NCBI RefSeq assembly: GCF_019802125.1
Contig: NZ_JAHVHT010000007.1
Span: 16,177-80,176, forward strand
Length of the DNA stretch: 64,000 bases
From: Tateyamaria omphalii
Lineage (GTDB): Bacteria > Pseudomonadota > Alphaproteobacteria > Rhodobacterales > Rhodobacteraceae
Direction of reading: 5' to 3'
The translations under genes were made by a program, and so were the position numbers. A model generated the notes under the pieces. That model was not told where the DNA came from and searched no databases. It saw only the letters and a list, made by a program, of their open reading frames with translations. The first letter of the stretch is position 1. The number at the start of each line of letters is the position of its first letter. Of this stretch, positions 30,189-39,472 are shown in pieces.

Positions 30189-31196
30189 TCATGCGAGTAC
30201 GGCGTCGACCGTGCGGGTGACGCGGGTGGTGCTGCCGGCCTCGTCCAACGGGTCGCGGCGGAGGCGGTGTGACAGGGCGATGGGGGCGATGGCCTTGAGG
30301 TGGGAGCGGGTGAGCACCTTTTTCTTGTCATAGGCCGCAAGGGCGCGGGCGGCACGCAGGAGCGTTAGTTCGCCGCGTAGGCCGTCGCTGCCCAAAGCGA
30401 TGCAGAGCTCGGCGCAGTCGTGCAGGATGTCGTCCGGCGTCTCAATCTGGGGCAGGAGCTTGCGCGCAGCGAGGATCTTGCGCCGGATCTTGGCGTCTTC
30501 CTTGGTGTATTTGTCCATGAAGGCGTCGAAATTGCTTTCGAATGCGTCGCGGCGTTTGATGACCTCGATCCGCTCGGCCACGTCATTGGGGCTGCGCACC
30601 TCGACCGACAGGCCGAAACGGTCGAGGAGTTGGGGGCGGAGTTCGCCTTCTTCCGGGTTGCCGCTGCCGACCAGGACGAAGCGGGCGGGGTGGCGGATGC
30701 TGAGCCCCTCGCGTTCGACCACGTTTTCGCCGGATTGGGCGACGTCGAGCAGGAGGTCGACGATGTGGTCTTCGAGCAGGTTGACCTCGTCAATGTAGAG
30801 GTAGCCGCGGTTGGCGCGGGCGAGGAGGCCCGGTTCGAATGCCTTTTCGCCGCGGGTGAGGGCGCGTTCGATGTCCAAAGCACCCACCACGCGGTCTTCG
30901 GTGGCGCCCAACGGCAGGTCGATGACCGGGGTTGGCACTTTCCGCGTCTTTTTCGTCTCTACACTGGCCCATTCGGGGCATTCTGCGTGGGATTCCGCGT
31001 TGATCGGGCAGCCCTCGACGGCCGTGATCGGGGGCAAAAGGGCGGCCAGCGCGCGGACGGCGGTGGATTTGCCGGTGCCCCGGTCGCCAAACACCAGAAC
31101 ACCGCCGATGCCGGCGTCGATCGCCGTCAGGATCATGGCCCGTTTCATGTCGTCCTGGCCGACGATGGCGGAGAAAGGGAAGGGCGTTTTCGTCAT
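30189..31196 (-). CDS. bchI: Magnesium chelatase AAA+ subunit I (BchI)
   Basis: 335 residues from ATG 31196 ([18 protein letters not shown]). Walker [10 protein letters not shown] at 37-45, Walker [11 protein letters not shown] and sensor 1 [14 protein letters not shown] motor subunit forming a ring with BchD to drive Mg insertion by BchH. The much longer in-frame reading to 33200 runs antisense through crtI and is not real. The start overlaps the crtA stop (ATGA). Confidence 0.97.
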   Translation of the reverse strand: MTKTPFPFSAIVGQDDMKRAMILTAIDAGIGGVLVFGDRGTGKSTAVRALAALLPPITAVEGCPINAESHAECPEWASVETKKTRKVPTPVIDLPLGATEDRVVGALDIERALTRGEKAFEPGLLARANRGYLYIDEVNLLEDHIVDLLLDVAQSGENVVEREGLSIRHPARFVLVGSGNPEEGELRPQLLDRFGLSVEVRSPNDVAERIEVIKRRDAFESNFDAFMDKYTKEDAKIRRKILAARKLLPQIETPDDILHDCAELCIALGSDGLRGELTLLRAARALAAYDKKKVLTRSHLKAIAPIALSHRLRRDPLDEAGSTTRVTRTVDAVLA

Positions 31197-31903
31197 TGCA
31201 ATTGCAGTCCTTCGAGCGGGCTGGTGCCGCCCCATGTGCCGCTGTCGCCGAGGATGGTGAAGCGGGCGTAGAGTTCCTCGCGAAACCAGGCGCCGTCGCG
31301 GACGGCTTTGATGGCTTCGGCGTGCGGGCCGTTGTGGCGGGCGAATTGGGCCATTTCCTGTGCGCCGGGCCAGATGGAGAAGGTGACTTGGTGGAGCATG
31401 GGCACCTCGCCGATGCCGATCTTGAACACCACATTGGGGTCGCTGCCGATCATGGCGGAGATGTCGGGGACGCGGTTCCAGAATTTCGCGGCGACGCGGG
31501 GTTTGACTGTGGCGCGGGTGAGGGCCGCCAGAGGGCCTGAAGCAGGCTCTGATACTGGGGAAAACGGGTTTTGCCCGCTCCATGCGCCGCGGGCGGAGGT
31601 GGGGCAGAGGTAGATGGTCCAGTGCTCGGCCGCGCGGGCGCGGTAGCGTTGGAAAATGCGGGTTTCTGCGATGCTTGTGCGGGCTGTTGCTTCGTCCGGC
31701 CAGGTGCAGAGGATGGCGTAGACCTCGGTGTTGGGAACAGGTGTGAACCCTTCGCCCGTGCCGGAGCCGCAGAGTTTCCAGAAGCCGAGGTCCGGCACGC
31801 GGGACATTGCCAGCCGTGCGCCGCCCATCATGGTGAGCGCCCATGCCCGGTCGCGCCACCGCGGGAAGCGGAAGAAGGATATGGTGGTTGTCTGGTTCAT
31901 CAT
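31193..31903 (-). CDS. crtA: Spheroidene monooxygenase CrtA
   Basis: 236 residues starting [19 protein letters not shown] (ATG 31903, or 31900). It introduces the 2-keto group to give spheroidenone under oxic growth, the pink pigment typical of aerobic phototrophic roseobacters. Family sequence marks are [24 protein letters not shown] and [16 protein letters not shown]. It is divergent from crtI across a region with two PpsR palindromes, and coupled to bchI. Confidence 0.94.
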   Translation of the reverse strand: MMNQTTTISFFRFPRWRDRAWALTMMGGARLAMSRVPDLGFWKLCGSGTGEGFTPVPNTEVYAILCTWPDEATARTSIAETRIFQRYRARAAEHWTIYLCPTSARGAWSGQNPFSPVSEPASGPLAALTRATVKPRVAAKFWNRVPDISAMIGSDPNVVFKIGIGEVPMLHQVTFSIWPGAQEMAQFARHNGPHAEAIKAVRDGAWFREELYARFTILGDSGTWGGTSPLEGLQLQ

Positions 31904-31960
31904 TTCGCACTGGCAGCGTGCACTTGGGCACGGTTTTCAGCCTATCCGTCGAAAAGAAAT

Positions 31961-32003
31961 TGTCAACTAAACTAGACACTCTTATTGTTGGTGGGAGATG
32001 ACA
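31961..32003. promoter_or_regulatory. Tandem PpsR palindromes between crtA and crtI
   Basis: TGTCAACTAAACTAGACA (31961-31978) and TGTTGGTGGGAGATGACA (31986-32003) are both TGT-N12-ACA, 8 bp apart, the spacing described for cooperative CrtJ/PpsR binding. The first gives a minus-strand TTGACA for crtA with TAGGCT 16 bp on. The second covers the crtI start codon and is the weaker match. Confidence 0.75.
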
Positions 32004-33536
32004 CGCCTTGATCCCATCGAATCGAAGGCCCGAGTGGGGAAACTTGTGGGCAACCGCGCCATTGTGATTGGTGCGGGGCTGGGTGGATTGGCTGCGGCCA
32101 TGCGCCTGGGTGCCAAGGGCTATACCGTCACCATCATCGACAAGCTGGACGTGCCGGGGGGCCGTGGATCGGCCATTTGGCAGGACGGGCATCGGTTTGA
32201 TCTGGGGCCGACCATTGTCACGGTGCCGCAGCTTTATCGTGAGTTGTGGGCGGCCTGTGGCCGGTCCTTCGAGGATGATGTGGAGTTGCGGTCGTTGGAC
32301 CCGTTCTATGAGATCCGGTGGCCGGATGGGACGACGTTTGTGGCTCAGCATGATACCGAGGCGATGCGGTCCGAGGTTGCCAAGATCGAGCCGAGGGATG
32401 TGGCAGGCTTTGATCGGTTTCTGGAGGATTCGGCGAAGCGGTACTGGTTCGGGTTCGAGGATCTGGGCCGCCGGTCGATGCACCAGCTTTGGGAGTTGGT
32501 GAAGGTTTTGCCCACCTTTGGGATGCTGCGGGCGGATCGGTCTGTTTATGCCCATGCCGCACGGCGGTTCCGGAATGAGAAGCTGCGGATGGCGTTTTCG
32601 TTTCATCCGCTCTTTATCGGCGGTGACCCGACCCATGTGACCAGCATGTATATTCTGGTCAGCTACCTCGAGAAGCAGTTTGGCGTGCATTACGCCATGG
32701 GTGGTCTGGCTGGCATGGCGCGCAAGATGGCGGATGTGGTGGAAGATCAGGGCGGGACGCTGCTGATGGATACCACGGTCGATGAGATCGTCGTTGAGGA
32801 CGGGCGTGTGCGTGGAGTGCGGCTGGAGTCCGGGCTGGAGCTGGGGGCCGATGTGGTCGTCAGCAACGCGGATGCGGGCCACACTTATGATCGGTTGATG
32901 CGGGCGTTGCCCAAGAAGCGGTGGACGCCGGCGAAGCTGAAGCGGACTCGGTATTCGATGAGCCTGTTTGTCTGGTATTTCGGGACGAAGGGCACGCGCG
33001 GTGAGTGGGCGGATGTGGGGCATCACACCATACTGAACGGGCCGCGCTACACCGGGTTGCTGCATGACATCTTCATGAAGGGCAAGCTGTCGGATGATAT
33101 GAGCCTTTATGTGCATCGGCCTTCGGTGACGGATCCGAGTGTCGCGCCGGAGGGTGATGATACGTTTTACGTGCTGAGCCCGGTGCCGCATCTGGGCCAT
33201 GGCGGTGTGGATTGGAGCACGGAGGCGGAGGCCTATAAGGCGAAGGTCTTGGACGTGCTGGAGGACCAGCTTTTGCCGGGGTTAGGGTCGAAAATTTCGA
33301 CCGAGCAGGTGTTCACGCCGGAGACGTTCCGGGATCGGTACCTGTCGCCCCATGGGGCTGGTTTTTCGATTGAGCCGCGGATTTTGCAGTCGGCCTGGTT
33401 CCGGCCTCATAACGTGAGTGAGGAGGCTGAGGGGCTGTATCTGGTGGGTGCCGGGACCCATCCCGGTGCGGGTGTGCCCGGTGTGATTTCGACGGCGGAG
33501 GTTCTGGCGCAATTGGTGCCGGATGCGGTGACGTGA
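31998..33536 (+). CDS. crtI: Phytoene desaturase CrtI
   Basis: 512 residues. An FAD dinucleotide-binding motif near the N-terminus ([16 protein letters not shown]) and the C-terminal signature [18 protein letters not shown]. It desaturates phytoene to neurosporene (three steps) in the spheroidene pathway; the step number cannot be read from sequence. The start lies within the second PpsR site, and the stop just precedes crtB. Confidence 0.95.
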   Translation: MTRLDPIESKARVGKLVGNRAIVIGAGLGGLAAAMRLGAKGYTVTIIDKLDVPGGRGSAIWQDGHRFDLGPTIVTVPQLYRELWAACGRSFEDDVELRSLDPFYEIRWPDGTTFVAQHDTEAMRSEVAKIEPRDVAGFDRFLEDSAKRYWFGFEDLGRRSMHQLWELVKVLPTFGMLRADRSVYAHAARRFRNEKLRMAFSFHPLFIGGDPTHVTSMYILVSYLEKQFGVHYAMGGLAGMARKMADVVEDQGGTLLMDTTVDEIVVEDGRVRGVRLESGLELGADVVVSNADAGHTYDRLMRALPKKRWTPAKLKRTRYSMSLFVWYFGTKGTRGEWADVGHHTILNGPRYTGLLHDIFMKGKLSDDMSLYVHRPSVTDPSVAPEGDDTFYVLSPVPHLGHGGVDWSTEAEAYKAKVLDVLEDQLLPGLGSKISTEQVFTPETFRDRYLSPHGAGFSIEPRILQSAWFRPHNVSEEAEGLYLVGAGTHPGAGVPGVISTAEVLAQLVPDAVT

Positions 33537-33550
33537 GGGGTGGTGCAACC

Positions 33551-34585
33551 ATGATCGATCCGCGTGATCTGGAGGCGTGTACCGAGGCGATCCGGCATGG
33601 GTCGTTGTCGTTTCATGCGGCCTCGAAGCTGCTGCCGAAGCGTGTGCGGGATCCGGCGCTTGCGCTTTACGCGTTTTGCCGGTTGGCCGATGACGAGGTC
33701 GATCTGAAAGCCGAGAAGGTGGAGGCCGTGTTGCGGCTGCGGGATCGGTTGGATTTGGTCTATGCCGGGACGCCGAAGGATGCTGCTGCTGACCGGGCTT
33801 TTGCTGCTGTCGTGGAGCAGTTTGATATGCCTCGGGCGTTGCCGGATGCGCTGTTGGAAGGGCTGGCTTGGGATGCCGAGGGGCGGACCTATGCGACGCT
33901 CTCCGGCGTGAAGGACTATTCGGCGCGGGTGGCCTCGGCCGTCGGTGCGATGATGTGCGTGCTGATGGGCGTGCGTGATGCGGATGCGCTGGCGCGGGCC
34001 TGTGATCTGGGCGTGGCGATGCAGCTCACCAACATTGCCCGCGACGTGGGCGAGGATGCGCTGGAGCGGCGGCTGTACCTGCCGACCGACTGGCTGGCGG
34101 AGGCGGGGATGACGCCCGAGGGGTTCTTTGCCGATCCGCGCCCGACCAAGGCGGTGCGGGCGATGACCAAGCGGCTCGTGATGGAGGCAAACCGGCTCTA
34201 TTACAGGTCCGAAGCGGGGATTGCGGCGCTGCCTGCGTCCTGTCGACCCGGCATTTATGCGGCGCGGTTTATCTATGCAGGCATCGGCGGGCGGCTGACA
34301 GGAATGGGATATGACAGCATCTCGGCGCGTGCGCGAACCAGCAAAGCGCAGAAGCTGGGGTGGTTGGCGCAGTCGGTGACGCTGAGCGCCACGAGCACGG
34401 TCATGCCGCAATCGGCGGTGCTTTATGCCAAGCCGTTACCCGAGGTGCAGTTCCTGGTCGATGCGGCAGCGAAAGGCGCGCGGACGAGCCGGAGCGACAG
34501 CCTGTTTGAAGCGCTTGCCGCTTTGGAAGCGAAACGGCAGGCGGATCGCGCGAGCTTGATCGGTACGCGCGCCCGCGTTACCTAG
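33551..34585 (+). CDS. crtB: Phytoene synthase CrtB
   Basis: About 344 residues from ATG 33551 (MIDPRDLEACTEAIRHGSLS), with GAGGGGTGG upstream; a GTG at 33533 that overlaps the crtI stop is an alternative. It joins two geranylgeranyl diphosphates to phytoene. The Asp-rich motifs are LADDEVD (first) and NIARDVGED (second). Operon partner of crtI. Confidence 0.95.
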   Translation: MIDPRDLEACTEAIRHGSLSFHAASKLLPKRVRDPALALYAFCRLADDEVDLKAEKVEAVLRLRDRLDLVYAGTPKDAAADRAFAAVVEQFDMPRALPDALLEGLAWDAEGRTYATLSGVKDYSARVASAVGAMMCVLMGVRDADALARACDLGVAMQLTNIARDVGEDALERRLYLPTDWLAEAGMTPEGFFADPRPTKAVRAMTKRLVMEANRLYYRSEAGIAALPASCRPGIYAARFIYAGIGGRLTGMGYDSISARARTSKAQKLGWLAQSVTLSATSTVMPQSAVLYAKPLPEVQFLVDAAAKGARTSRSDSLFEALAALEAKRQADRASLIGTRARVT

Positions 34586-34590
34586 CTGCC

Positions 34591-35073
34591 ATGTTCTGGC
34601 TGCTTTTCTGTATCTTCTTTGCCGCCTGTCTGGGGGCTGGTGTGACCGGTGGACTGTTCCCGCCGGGGCAGTGGTATCGCAATCTGAACAAGCCAAGCTG
34701 GACCCCGCCGGACTGGGTGTTTCCCGTCACATGGATGGTGCTTTACGTCTGCATGGCCGTGGCGGGTGCGCGGGCTGCGATGGCCGAAGGCAACGGGATC
34801 GCCATGGCGTTCTGGGCGATGCAGATCGCGTTCAACGGATTGTGGACGCCGGTGTTTTTCGGGCTGAAGAACATCCGTCTGGGCATGGCGATCATTGGCG
34901 TGCTGTGGGTGACGGTGCTGAGCGCGCTGCTGGCGCTGTGGCAGGTCGATGCGCTCGCCGGGATGCTGTTTGTGCCGTATCTGGTTTGGGTGACCATTGC
35001 GGCAGCGCTGAATGCCGAAGTGTGGCGGTTGAACCGTGACGAGGCGGCGAAAAGGTCTGTCGCGGCGGAATGA
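34591..35073 (+). CDS. tspO: TspO/MBR family tryptophan-rich sensor
   Basis: 160 residues with five membrane helices and the family signature LNKPSWTPPDWVFPVTW (about 32-48). In Rhodobacter, TspO is an outer-membrane tetrapyrrole-related regulator of photosynthesis genes and lies after crtIB as here. The ATG is 5 bp beyond the crtB stop. Confidence 0.93.
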   Translation: MFWLLFCIFFAACLGAGVTGGLFPPGQWYRNLNKPSWTPPDWVFPVTWMVLYVCMAVAGARAAMAEGNGIAMAFWAMQIAFNGLWTPVFFGLKNIRLGMAIIGVLWVTVLSALLALWQVDALAGMLFVPYLVWVTIAAALNAEVWRLNRDEAAKRSVAAE

Positions 35074-35079
35074 GCGATG

Positions 35080-35102
35080 AATCGGGCCGGCCCGGCCCGA
35101 TT
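35080..35102. terminator. Terminator between tspO and the LRR gene
   Basis: AATCGGGCC, GGC, GGCCCGATT: a perfect 9-10 bp GC-rich palindrome just past the tspO stop between two convergent genes, with short A and T ends. Confidence 0.65.
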
Positions 35103-35155
35103 TCAGATCACTTGCACGATGAGATGGATGCCGGGTTTCGCATCGATGACATCGG

Positions 35156-35887
35156 TTATTGCCTGATTGATATACTTTCAATGGCAGCTACGGGCGTGAT
35201 GTCGCTTGCCGCTGTGTCGCGAAGATCAAGCACCCTCAGATTGGTCATACTCGCCAGTGGCGAAAGGTCGGTCACCGGCGTTCCGCGCAGGTATAGTTCT
35301 TGCAGGCTGGTCATGCCCTGCAAGGGTGTCAGATCAGCGATCTGCAACCCGGTCAGCGATAGGGTCTTGAGCTGAGACAATTCGGCAATCGATGCAAGGT
35401 CGGTGACACCTGTATTGGCTAGGTTGAGCGTTTCGAGTTGTGGAAAAGAGGCAAGGTTAGAGACATCTTTGACTTTGGCGTCCTGGAGATTGAGAGACGT
35501 CAGGCCCGGAAATTCGACGAGTGGCTCCAGATTGGCCCAACGCGCATTTTGCGCGTCTATCTCGGTCAAATTGGGCAATTGACGCAAGGCTCTGACGGGG
35601 ATCGTCTCGGAAAACCTCAGGTTCACACTGTAAGAGTCGAAGTGGCGACAGAACCGGCCAATGATGACGCCGGGTTTGCCCATGTCGGTGCAGTCGACCA
35701 GTTCTTCTGGTGCTGCTTCGGGTGCGACCTTGTCGAGCAACGCCCGGCTTTTTGGCGGAAGGTCTGCTTGTGCACTTGGTGCGGCAAGCATCTGCGCCAG
35801 ATCCTTTTGCGAGGTTGGATTGAGATGATCGACGACCACGAAGGTGAGTGCGGCGATCACGGCTGCGCCGATCAGTCGAGATTTCAT
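35156..35887 (-). CDS. Exported leucine-rich-repeat protein
   Basis: 243 residues. An N-terminal signal or anchor helix (MKSRLIGAAVIAALTFVVVDH), a linker with two cysteines (VDCTDMGKPG and GRFCRHF), then about six internalin-like repeats from residue 105 to the end (for example LTSLNLQDAKVKDVSNLASF, QLETLNLANTGVTDLASIAE). A periplasmic or surface binding role is likely; the partner is unknown. It is an accessory gene between tspO and crtC, with A/T richer codon use than the bch genes. Confidence 0.8.
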   Translation of the reverse strand: MKSRLIGAAVIAALTFVVVDHLNPTSQKDLAQMLAAPSAQADLPPKSRALLDKVAPEAAPEELVDCTDMGKPGVIIGRFCRHFDSYSVNLRFSETIPVRALRQLPNLTEIDAQNARWANLEPLVEFPGLTSLNLQDAKVKDVSNLASFPQLETLNLANTGVTDLASIAELSQLKTLSLTGLQIADLTPLQGMTSLQELYLRGTPVTDLSPLASMTNLRVLDLRDTAASDITPVAAIESISIRQ

Positions 35888-36057
35888 GGTCTGTACCCCT
35901 CAGAATGTCCCGACCCCTGATGCTGTGCGGCGTGCGTGGCGGATCGGCATGGCTGTGATGTCTCAACCAACGAGAGAATCGGGGCAATTTTGAGAACGAA
36001 ATTTGGAACTATGGTGACCTGCATCGGGACGGCGGAGTGTGTCGCCGTGAGGAAGTT

Positions 36058-36083
36058 GGTGCGCAGTGAATGCGCACCCTACG
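36058..36083. repeat. GTAGGGTGCGC-type repeat abutting the crtC stop
   Basis: Identical over the core to the copy at 30062 (GGTGCGCAGTGAATGCGCAC then CCTACG). It ends 3 bp from the crtC stop codon (36087-36089, minus strand). The rest of the 35888-36086 gap shows no gene. Confidence 0.8.
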
Positions 36084-36086
36084 GGA

Positions 36087-37025
36087 TCACGAGAAGGTCC
36101 ATTTGGCGCGTCGTGGCACCCGGACGGCCAGCATCGGTTTGATCAGGGGTGACCGGAAACGGCGCAGGTCGAGGGCTTCGTGTACGCCTTTGGTGCGTTC
36201 TCCGTTGAGTGTCGTTTCGACCGCTGAGCGGGAATAGAAGGGCGCGTCGAGCATGTTTTGGACTTGGCGCGCCTGTGCCCCTGCGTCGCCGCGGGTCTCG
36301 CGTTTGACGGCCCAGAGGGAGCGGCGCATCGGGGCCTTTGGGGGCAGGGGGATGTCGGTGGCCTGGCCCTGTTCGTCGAAGTGGAAGGCGGCGGCGAGTT
36401 CGGAGCCGTCGAGCCGCGTGGCGTCGTAGAAGCAGGTGGCGCCGTTCCCGGTTGGGTAGCGGCCCCAGGTCCAGTAGCTGAAGTCCTCTTCCAGCGCGCG
36501 GGTGCCGAAGTTGGCGTCGAAGTATCCTTCGCCTTCCCACTGCCAGCCGGGGCGGTCTATGTCGACCTCGATACGGCTGCGTGGGGCGAAGGGGCGCCAG
36601 ATATGGGCGTTGTCGTCGGTGAGGGCAAGCTCGACGTTTGTGAGCGCCGAGGGGAGGATGCGGATTTGGCCTTTGATACGGGAGATGAGGGGCGGGGAGG
36701 AGATTTCGTCGATGTCGATGATCAGTTGATCGTCTTCCCAGCGCATCATGGAGGGGCCAACCTCGAACCGTGAGGCGGTTTGGCGGAGGGCCGAGGTGCC
36801 CCGGTCTGTCATCGTGAACCGCCCGCCTTTGCCATAGGTGGCGACGTTGATGCAGACGTGGTTTTGCGGGTTCTTGCGCCCGGACCAGCGGTACCAGGGC
36901 GAAAAGACCGAGCCGATGAAGCCGATGACCGATACGGCGCGGGTGCCGCAATCGCTCAGCCCATCGACATACCACCAGGCATAGCCGTTGGGGCCGACAT
37001 CGACGTTGAAATTTGGTCGCTCAAG
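36087..37025 (-). CDS. crtC: Hydroxyneurosporene hydratase CrtC (start unclear)
   Basis: About 310 residues, from the conserved N-terminus (ERPNFNVDVGPNGYAWWYVDG) through IGFIGSVFSPWYRWSGR, NHVCINVATYGKGGRFTMTDRG and DANFGTRALEEDFSYWTWGR. It adds water at C-1,2 of neurosporene or lycopene. No ATG, GTG or TTG exists in frame between codon 37304 and the MTDRG methionine, so the beginning of the gene is unexplained: a rare start, a frame change, or a one-base error. It overlaps the end of crtD by about 70 nt in another frame. Confidence 0.85.
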   Translation of the reverse strand, partial: LERPNFNVDVGPNGYAWWYVDGLSDCGTRAVSVIGFIGSVFSPWYRWSGRKNPQNHVCINVATYGKGGRFTMTDRGTSALRQTASRFEVGPSMMRWEDDQLIIDIDEISSPPLISRIKGQIRILPSALTNVELALTDDNAHIWRPFAPRSRIEVDIDRPGWQWEGEGYFDANFGTRALEEDFSYWTWGRYPTGNGATCFYDATRLDGSELAAAFHFDEQGQATDIPLPPKAPMRRSLWAVKRETRGDAGAQARQVQNMLDAPFYSRSAVETTLNGERTKGVHEALDLRRFRSPLIKPMLAVRVPRRAKWTFS

Positions 37026-38494
37026 ATCGCCTCGACCGCGTGCCGGGCGGAGAGGGTGGCCATGGGCACACCCGCCCCTGGGTGCGTCCCGCCCCCTGCC
37101 AGGTACAGGTTCGGGATTTGCGTCCGGGCTGTGGGGCGCTGCAGGGCGGCTGTCAGCCCGTGGGGCGTCTGGCCGTAGAGCGCGCCCTGCGTCGCGGGGA
37201 ACATCTGCGCGAAGGCTTGGGGCGTCGTTATCGTTGTCGTGTCCGGGGTCGGGCTGAAGCTGATCCCGTGTTGCGCCATCTGGTGCGTGATCTGATGAAG
37301 CCATGGGGAGAGATCCTCCGTCGAGGTGTCCGCTGTCGCGGGCGCGTTTGTGATGATTTCGAACCGTTCGAGCTGCGGCGTGTGGGGGCCGTGGCCGCGG
37401 TCGAGGGCGCAGATGTAGAAAGACGGGTGGGCCGGGATCCGGCCTGCCATGAGGTCGTTGAATTCGGAAGTCGCGTCGGCGGCGAAGAAGACGTTGTGGT
37501 GGGCGAGGTCTGGCCCTTGCGGCTTGGCCGCGAAGCTGAGGACGCGGGCGGAGAAACTGCGTTTGGCCTTGGCCGTTTGCGAGGCGATATGGCTTGTGCC
37601 GGAGCCGAGGGCGCCGGTTGCCAGTGCGCGGGGGTCACCTGCGTGGATGAGGACGTCGCAGGGGATTTGCGTGCCGTTTGCCAAGTGGACAGCCTTTGCA
37701 TGTCCGTTCTGGATTTCGATCCGGTCCACATGGGCGCCCGTGTGTGTCTCGACCCCGTGTTGGTCGAGGAGGGTGCCAAGCGCTTGGGTCAGCTTGTGCA
37801 TCCCGCCCTCGACCACCCAGACGCCGTTCGCTTCGGCCTGCCAGATCAGAGACAGGATGGCGGGGGCGTGGGTTGGGCTGCCGCCGACATAGGTGGCGTA
37901 GCGGCCAAAGAGCTGGCGCAGGCGCGGGTCGCGGAAGCTGCGTTTGAGCAGGGTTTTCAGCGTTGAGAGCGGCGCCATGGCCGGGATGAGGTGGGGTTGG
38001 CGCAGGACGTGTTTGGTGAGTGCTGCCAGCTTGGGTTCGGGCGCCTGCATCATGGGCGCGTCGAAGGCGGAGAAGAGTTGCCGCGTGCGTTTGGAGAACT
38101 TGAGGAAATCCGCCACGGCCTCGTTTCCGCCAAAGGTGCGGAGGGCGCCGATGGTGCGCTCTTCGTCTGCGTGGAGACTGAGTGTGCTGCCGTCGGGCCA
38201 GAAGTGGCGGGCCAGTTCGTCCTGTTTGATGAGGGTCACGTGGTCTTCGACCCGTGTGCCGAGTTGCGCGAAGAGGTCGTCGAAGACGTGGCGCATGGTC
38301 AGCACCGTCGGCCCGGCGTCGATGGGGCCAGCGGCAGAGGGAAGGGTGCGGATTTTGCCGCCCACCGTTCCGTGCCGTTCCAGCAGTGTCACTGCAAATC
38401 CAGCCGCCCGCAGCCTGACCGCGCAGGCCAGCCCGGCGATGCCCGCGCCGATGATCACGGCGCGTTGGGGGCTAGGTGGATTGACATGAGTCAT
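36956..38494 (-). CDS. crtD: Methoxyneurosporene/hydroxyneurosporene desaturase CrtD
   Basis: 512 residues from ATG 38494 (MTHVNPPSPQRAVIIGAGIAGLAC); longer readings run antisense through crtE. FAD motif near the N-terminus and C-terminal signature [21 protein letters not shown]. It desaturates C-3,4 of the hydroxylated carotenoid. The last about 20 codons lie over crtC in another frame. The promoter region shared with crtE has one PpsR palindrome. Confidence 0.94.
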   Translation of the reverse strand: MTHVNPPSPQRAVIIGAGIAGLACAVRLRAAGFAVTLLERHGTVGGKIRTLPSAAGPIDAGPTVLTMRHVFDDLFAQLGTRVEDHVTLIKQDELARHFWPDGSTLSLHADEERTIGALRTFGGNEAVADFLKFSKRTRQLFSAFDAPMMQAPEPKLAALTKHVLRQPHLIPAMAPLSTLKTLLKRSFRDPRLRQLFGRYATYVGGSPTHAPAILSLIWQAEANGVWVVEGGMHKLTQALGTLLDQHGVETHTGAHVDRIEIQNGHAKAVHLANGTQIPCDVLIHAGDPRALATGALGSGTSHIASQTAKAKRSFSARVLSFAAKPQGPDLAHHNVFFAADATSEFNDLMAGRIPAHPSFYICALDRGHGPHTPQLERFEIITNAPATADTSTEDLSPWLHQITHQMAQHGISFSPTPDTTTITTPQAFAQMFPATQGALYGQTPHGLTAALQRPTARTQIPNLYLAGGGTHPGAGVPMATLSARHAVEAILSDQISTSMSAPTAMPGGMSMG

Positions 38495-38525
38495 CGGCGG
38501 ACATGTTGACTCGTGATACCGCATA

Positions 38526-38543
38526 TGTCCAGTATGGTTTACA
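38526..38543. promoter_or_regulatory. PpsR-type palindrome between crtD and crtE
   Basis: TGTCCAGTATGGTTTACA is TGT-N12-ACA. TTTACA at 38538 could be the crtE -35. It is the only full match in the 96-bp divergent gap. Confidence 0.7.
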
Positions 38544-38590
38544 CTTTGGTGTAGCGCCAGCGTGACAATTATCCGAGAGGAGAGCGGCAA

Positions 38591-39472
38591 ATGGGCCTGA
38601 GCACACGGATCGAAGCGGCGGTAGCGGAGGCTGTTGCCGTGGGTCAGGGAGCCGGGCGCGCGACGCCGCCAAAGCTGGCCGAAGCGCTGCATTATGCGAC
38701 TGCGCCCGGCGGGGCGCGTATTCGTCCGACCATTCTGATGTCTGTGGCCATGGCCTGTGGCGATGATCGGCCCGCCCTGTCCAATGCGGCTGCTGCGGCG
38801 CTGGAGATGATCCATTGTGCGTCCCTCGTCCACGACGACCTGCCGTGCTTTGACGATGCGGATGTGCGGCGGGGGAAACCTTCGGTCCATCGTGCGTTTT
38901 CGGAGCCGCTGGCGGTGCTGGCTGGGGATAGCCTGATTGTCCTCGCCTTTGAGACCTTGGCCCGGCAGTCGGGGCAGGCGCCCGAGCGTGTGGCGCAGTT
39001 GATTATGACCTTGGCCCAGCGGACCGGGATGCCCGGTGGTATCTGCGCGGGACAGGGATGGGAGAGCGAGGAGAAGGTCGACCTGTCCGCCTACCATCAG
39101 GCCAAGACGGGTGCCCTGTTCATTGCTGCGACCCAGATGGGGGCCGTTGCGGCGGGGCAGGATGCGGAACCGTGGTTCGAACTTGGCGACCGGATTGGTG
39201 AGGCGTTCCAGGTGGCCGACGATCTGCGCGATGCGCTTTATGACGAGACGACGCTGGGCAAGCCTGCGGGGCAGGACGATTTGCATGGCCGACCCAACGC
39301 GGTTACGCAGTTGGGTGTGCAGGGGGCGATCTCGCGCCTCAAGGATATTCTGGGCGGGGCTATTGCCTCGATCCCGTCGTGCCCCGGTGAGGCGCAACTG
39401 GCCGAGATGGTGCGGATGTATGCGGAGCGGTTGACGCCCGTTGTGTCCCCATCCCGTGTGCCGGGTGAATGA
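38591..39472 (+). CDS. crtE: Geranylgeranyl diphosphate synthase CrtE
   Basis: 293 residues. The first Asp-rich motif is HDDLPCFDDADVRRG and the second DDLRDALYDE (shorter than the usual DDxxD). It makes C20 diphosphate for both phytoene and the bacteriochlorophyll tail. GAGAGGAGAG precedes the ATG. The stop overlaps crtF (ATGA). Confidence 0.95.
   Translation: MGLSTRIEAAVAEAVAVGQGAGRATPPKLAEALHYATAPGGARIRPTILMSVAMACGDDRPALSNAAAAALEMIHCASLVHDDLPCFDDADVRRGKPSVHRAFSEPLAVLAGDSLIVLAFETLARQSGQAPERVAQLIMTLAQRTGMPGGICAGQGWESEEKVDLSAYHQAKTGALFIAATQMGAVAAGQDAEPWFELGDRIGEAFQVADDLRDALYDETTLGKPAGQDDLHGRPNAVTQLGVQGAISRLKDILGGAIASIPSCPGEAQLAEMVRMYAERLTPVVSPSRVPGE

Noticed and set aside
30189..33200. A 1003-codon minus frame containing bchI
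   Set aside because: Only the last 335 codons are BchI. The rest runs antisense to crtI and across crtA, whose real frames are strongly supported.
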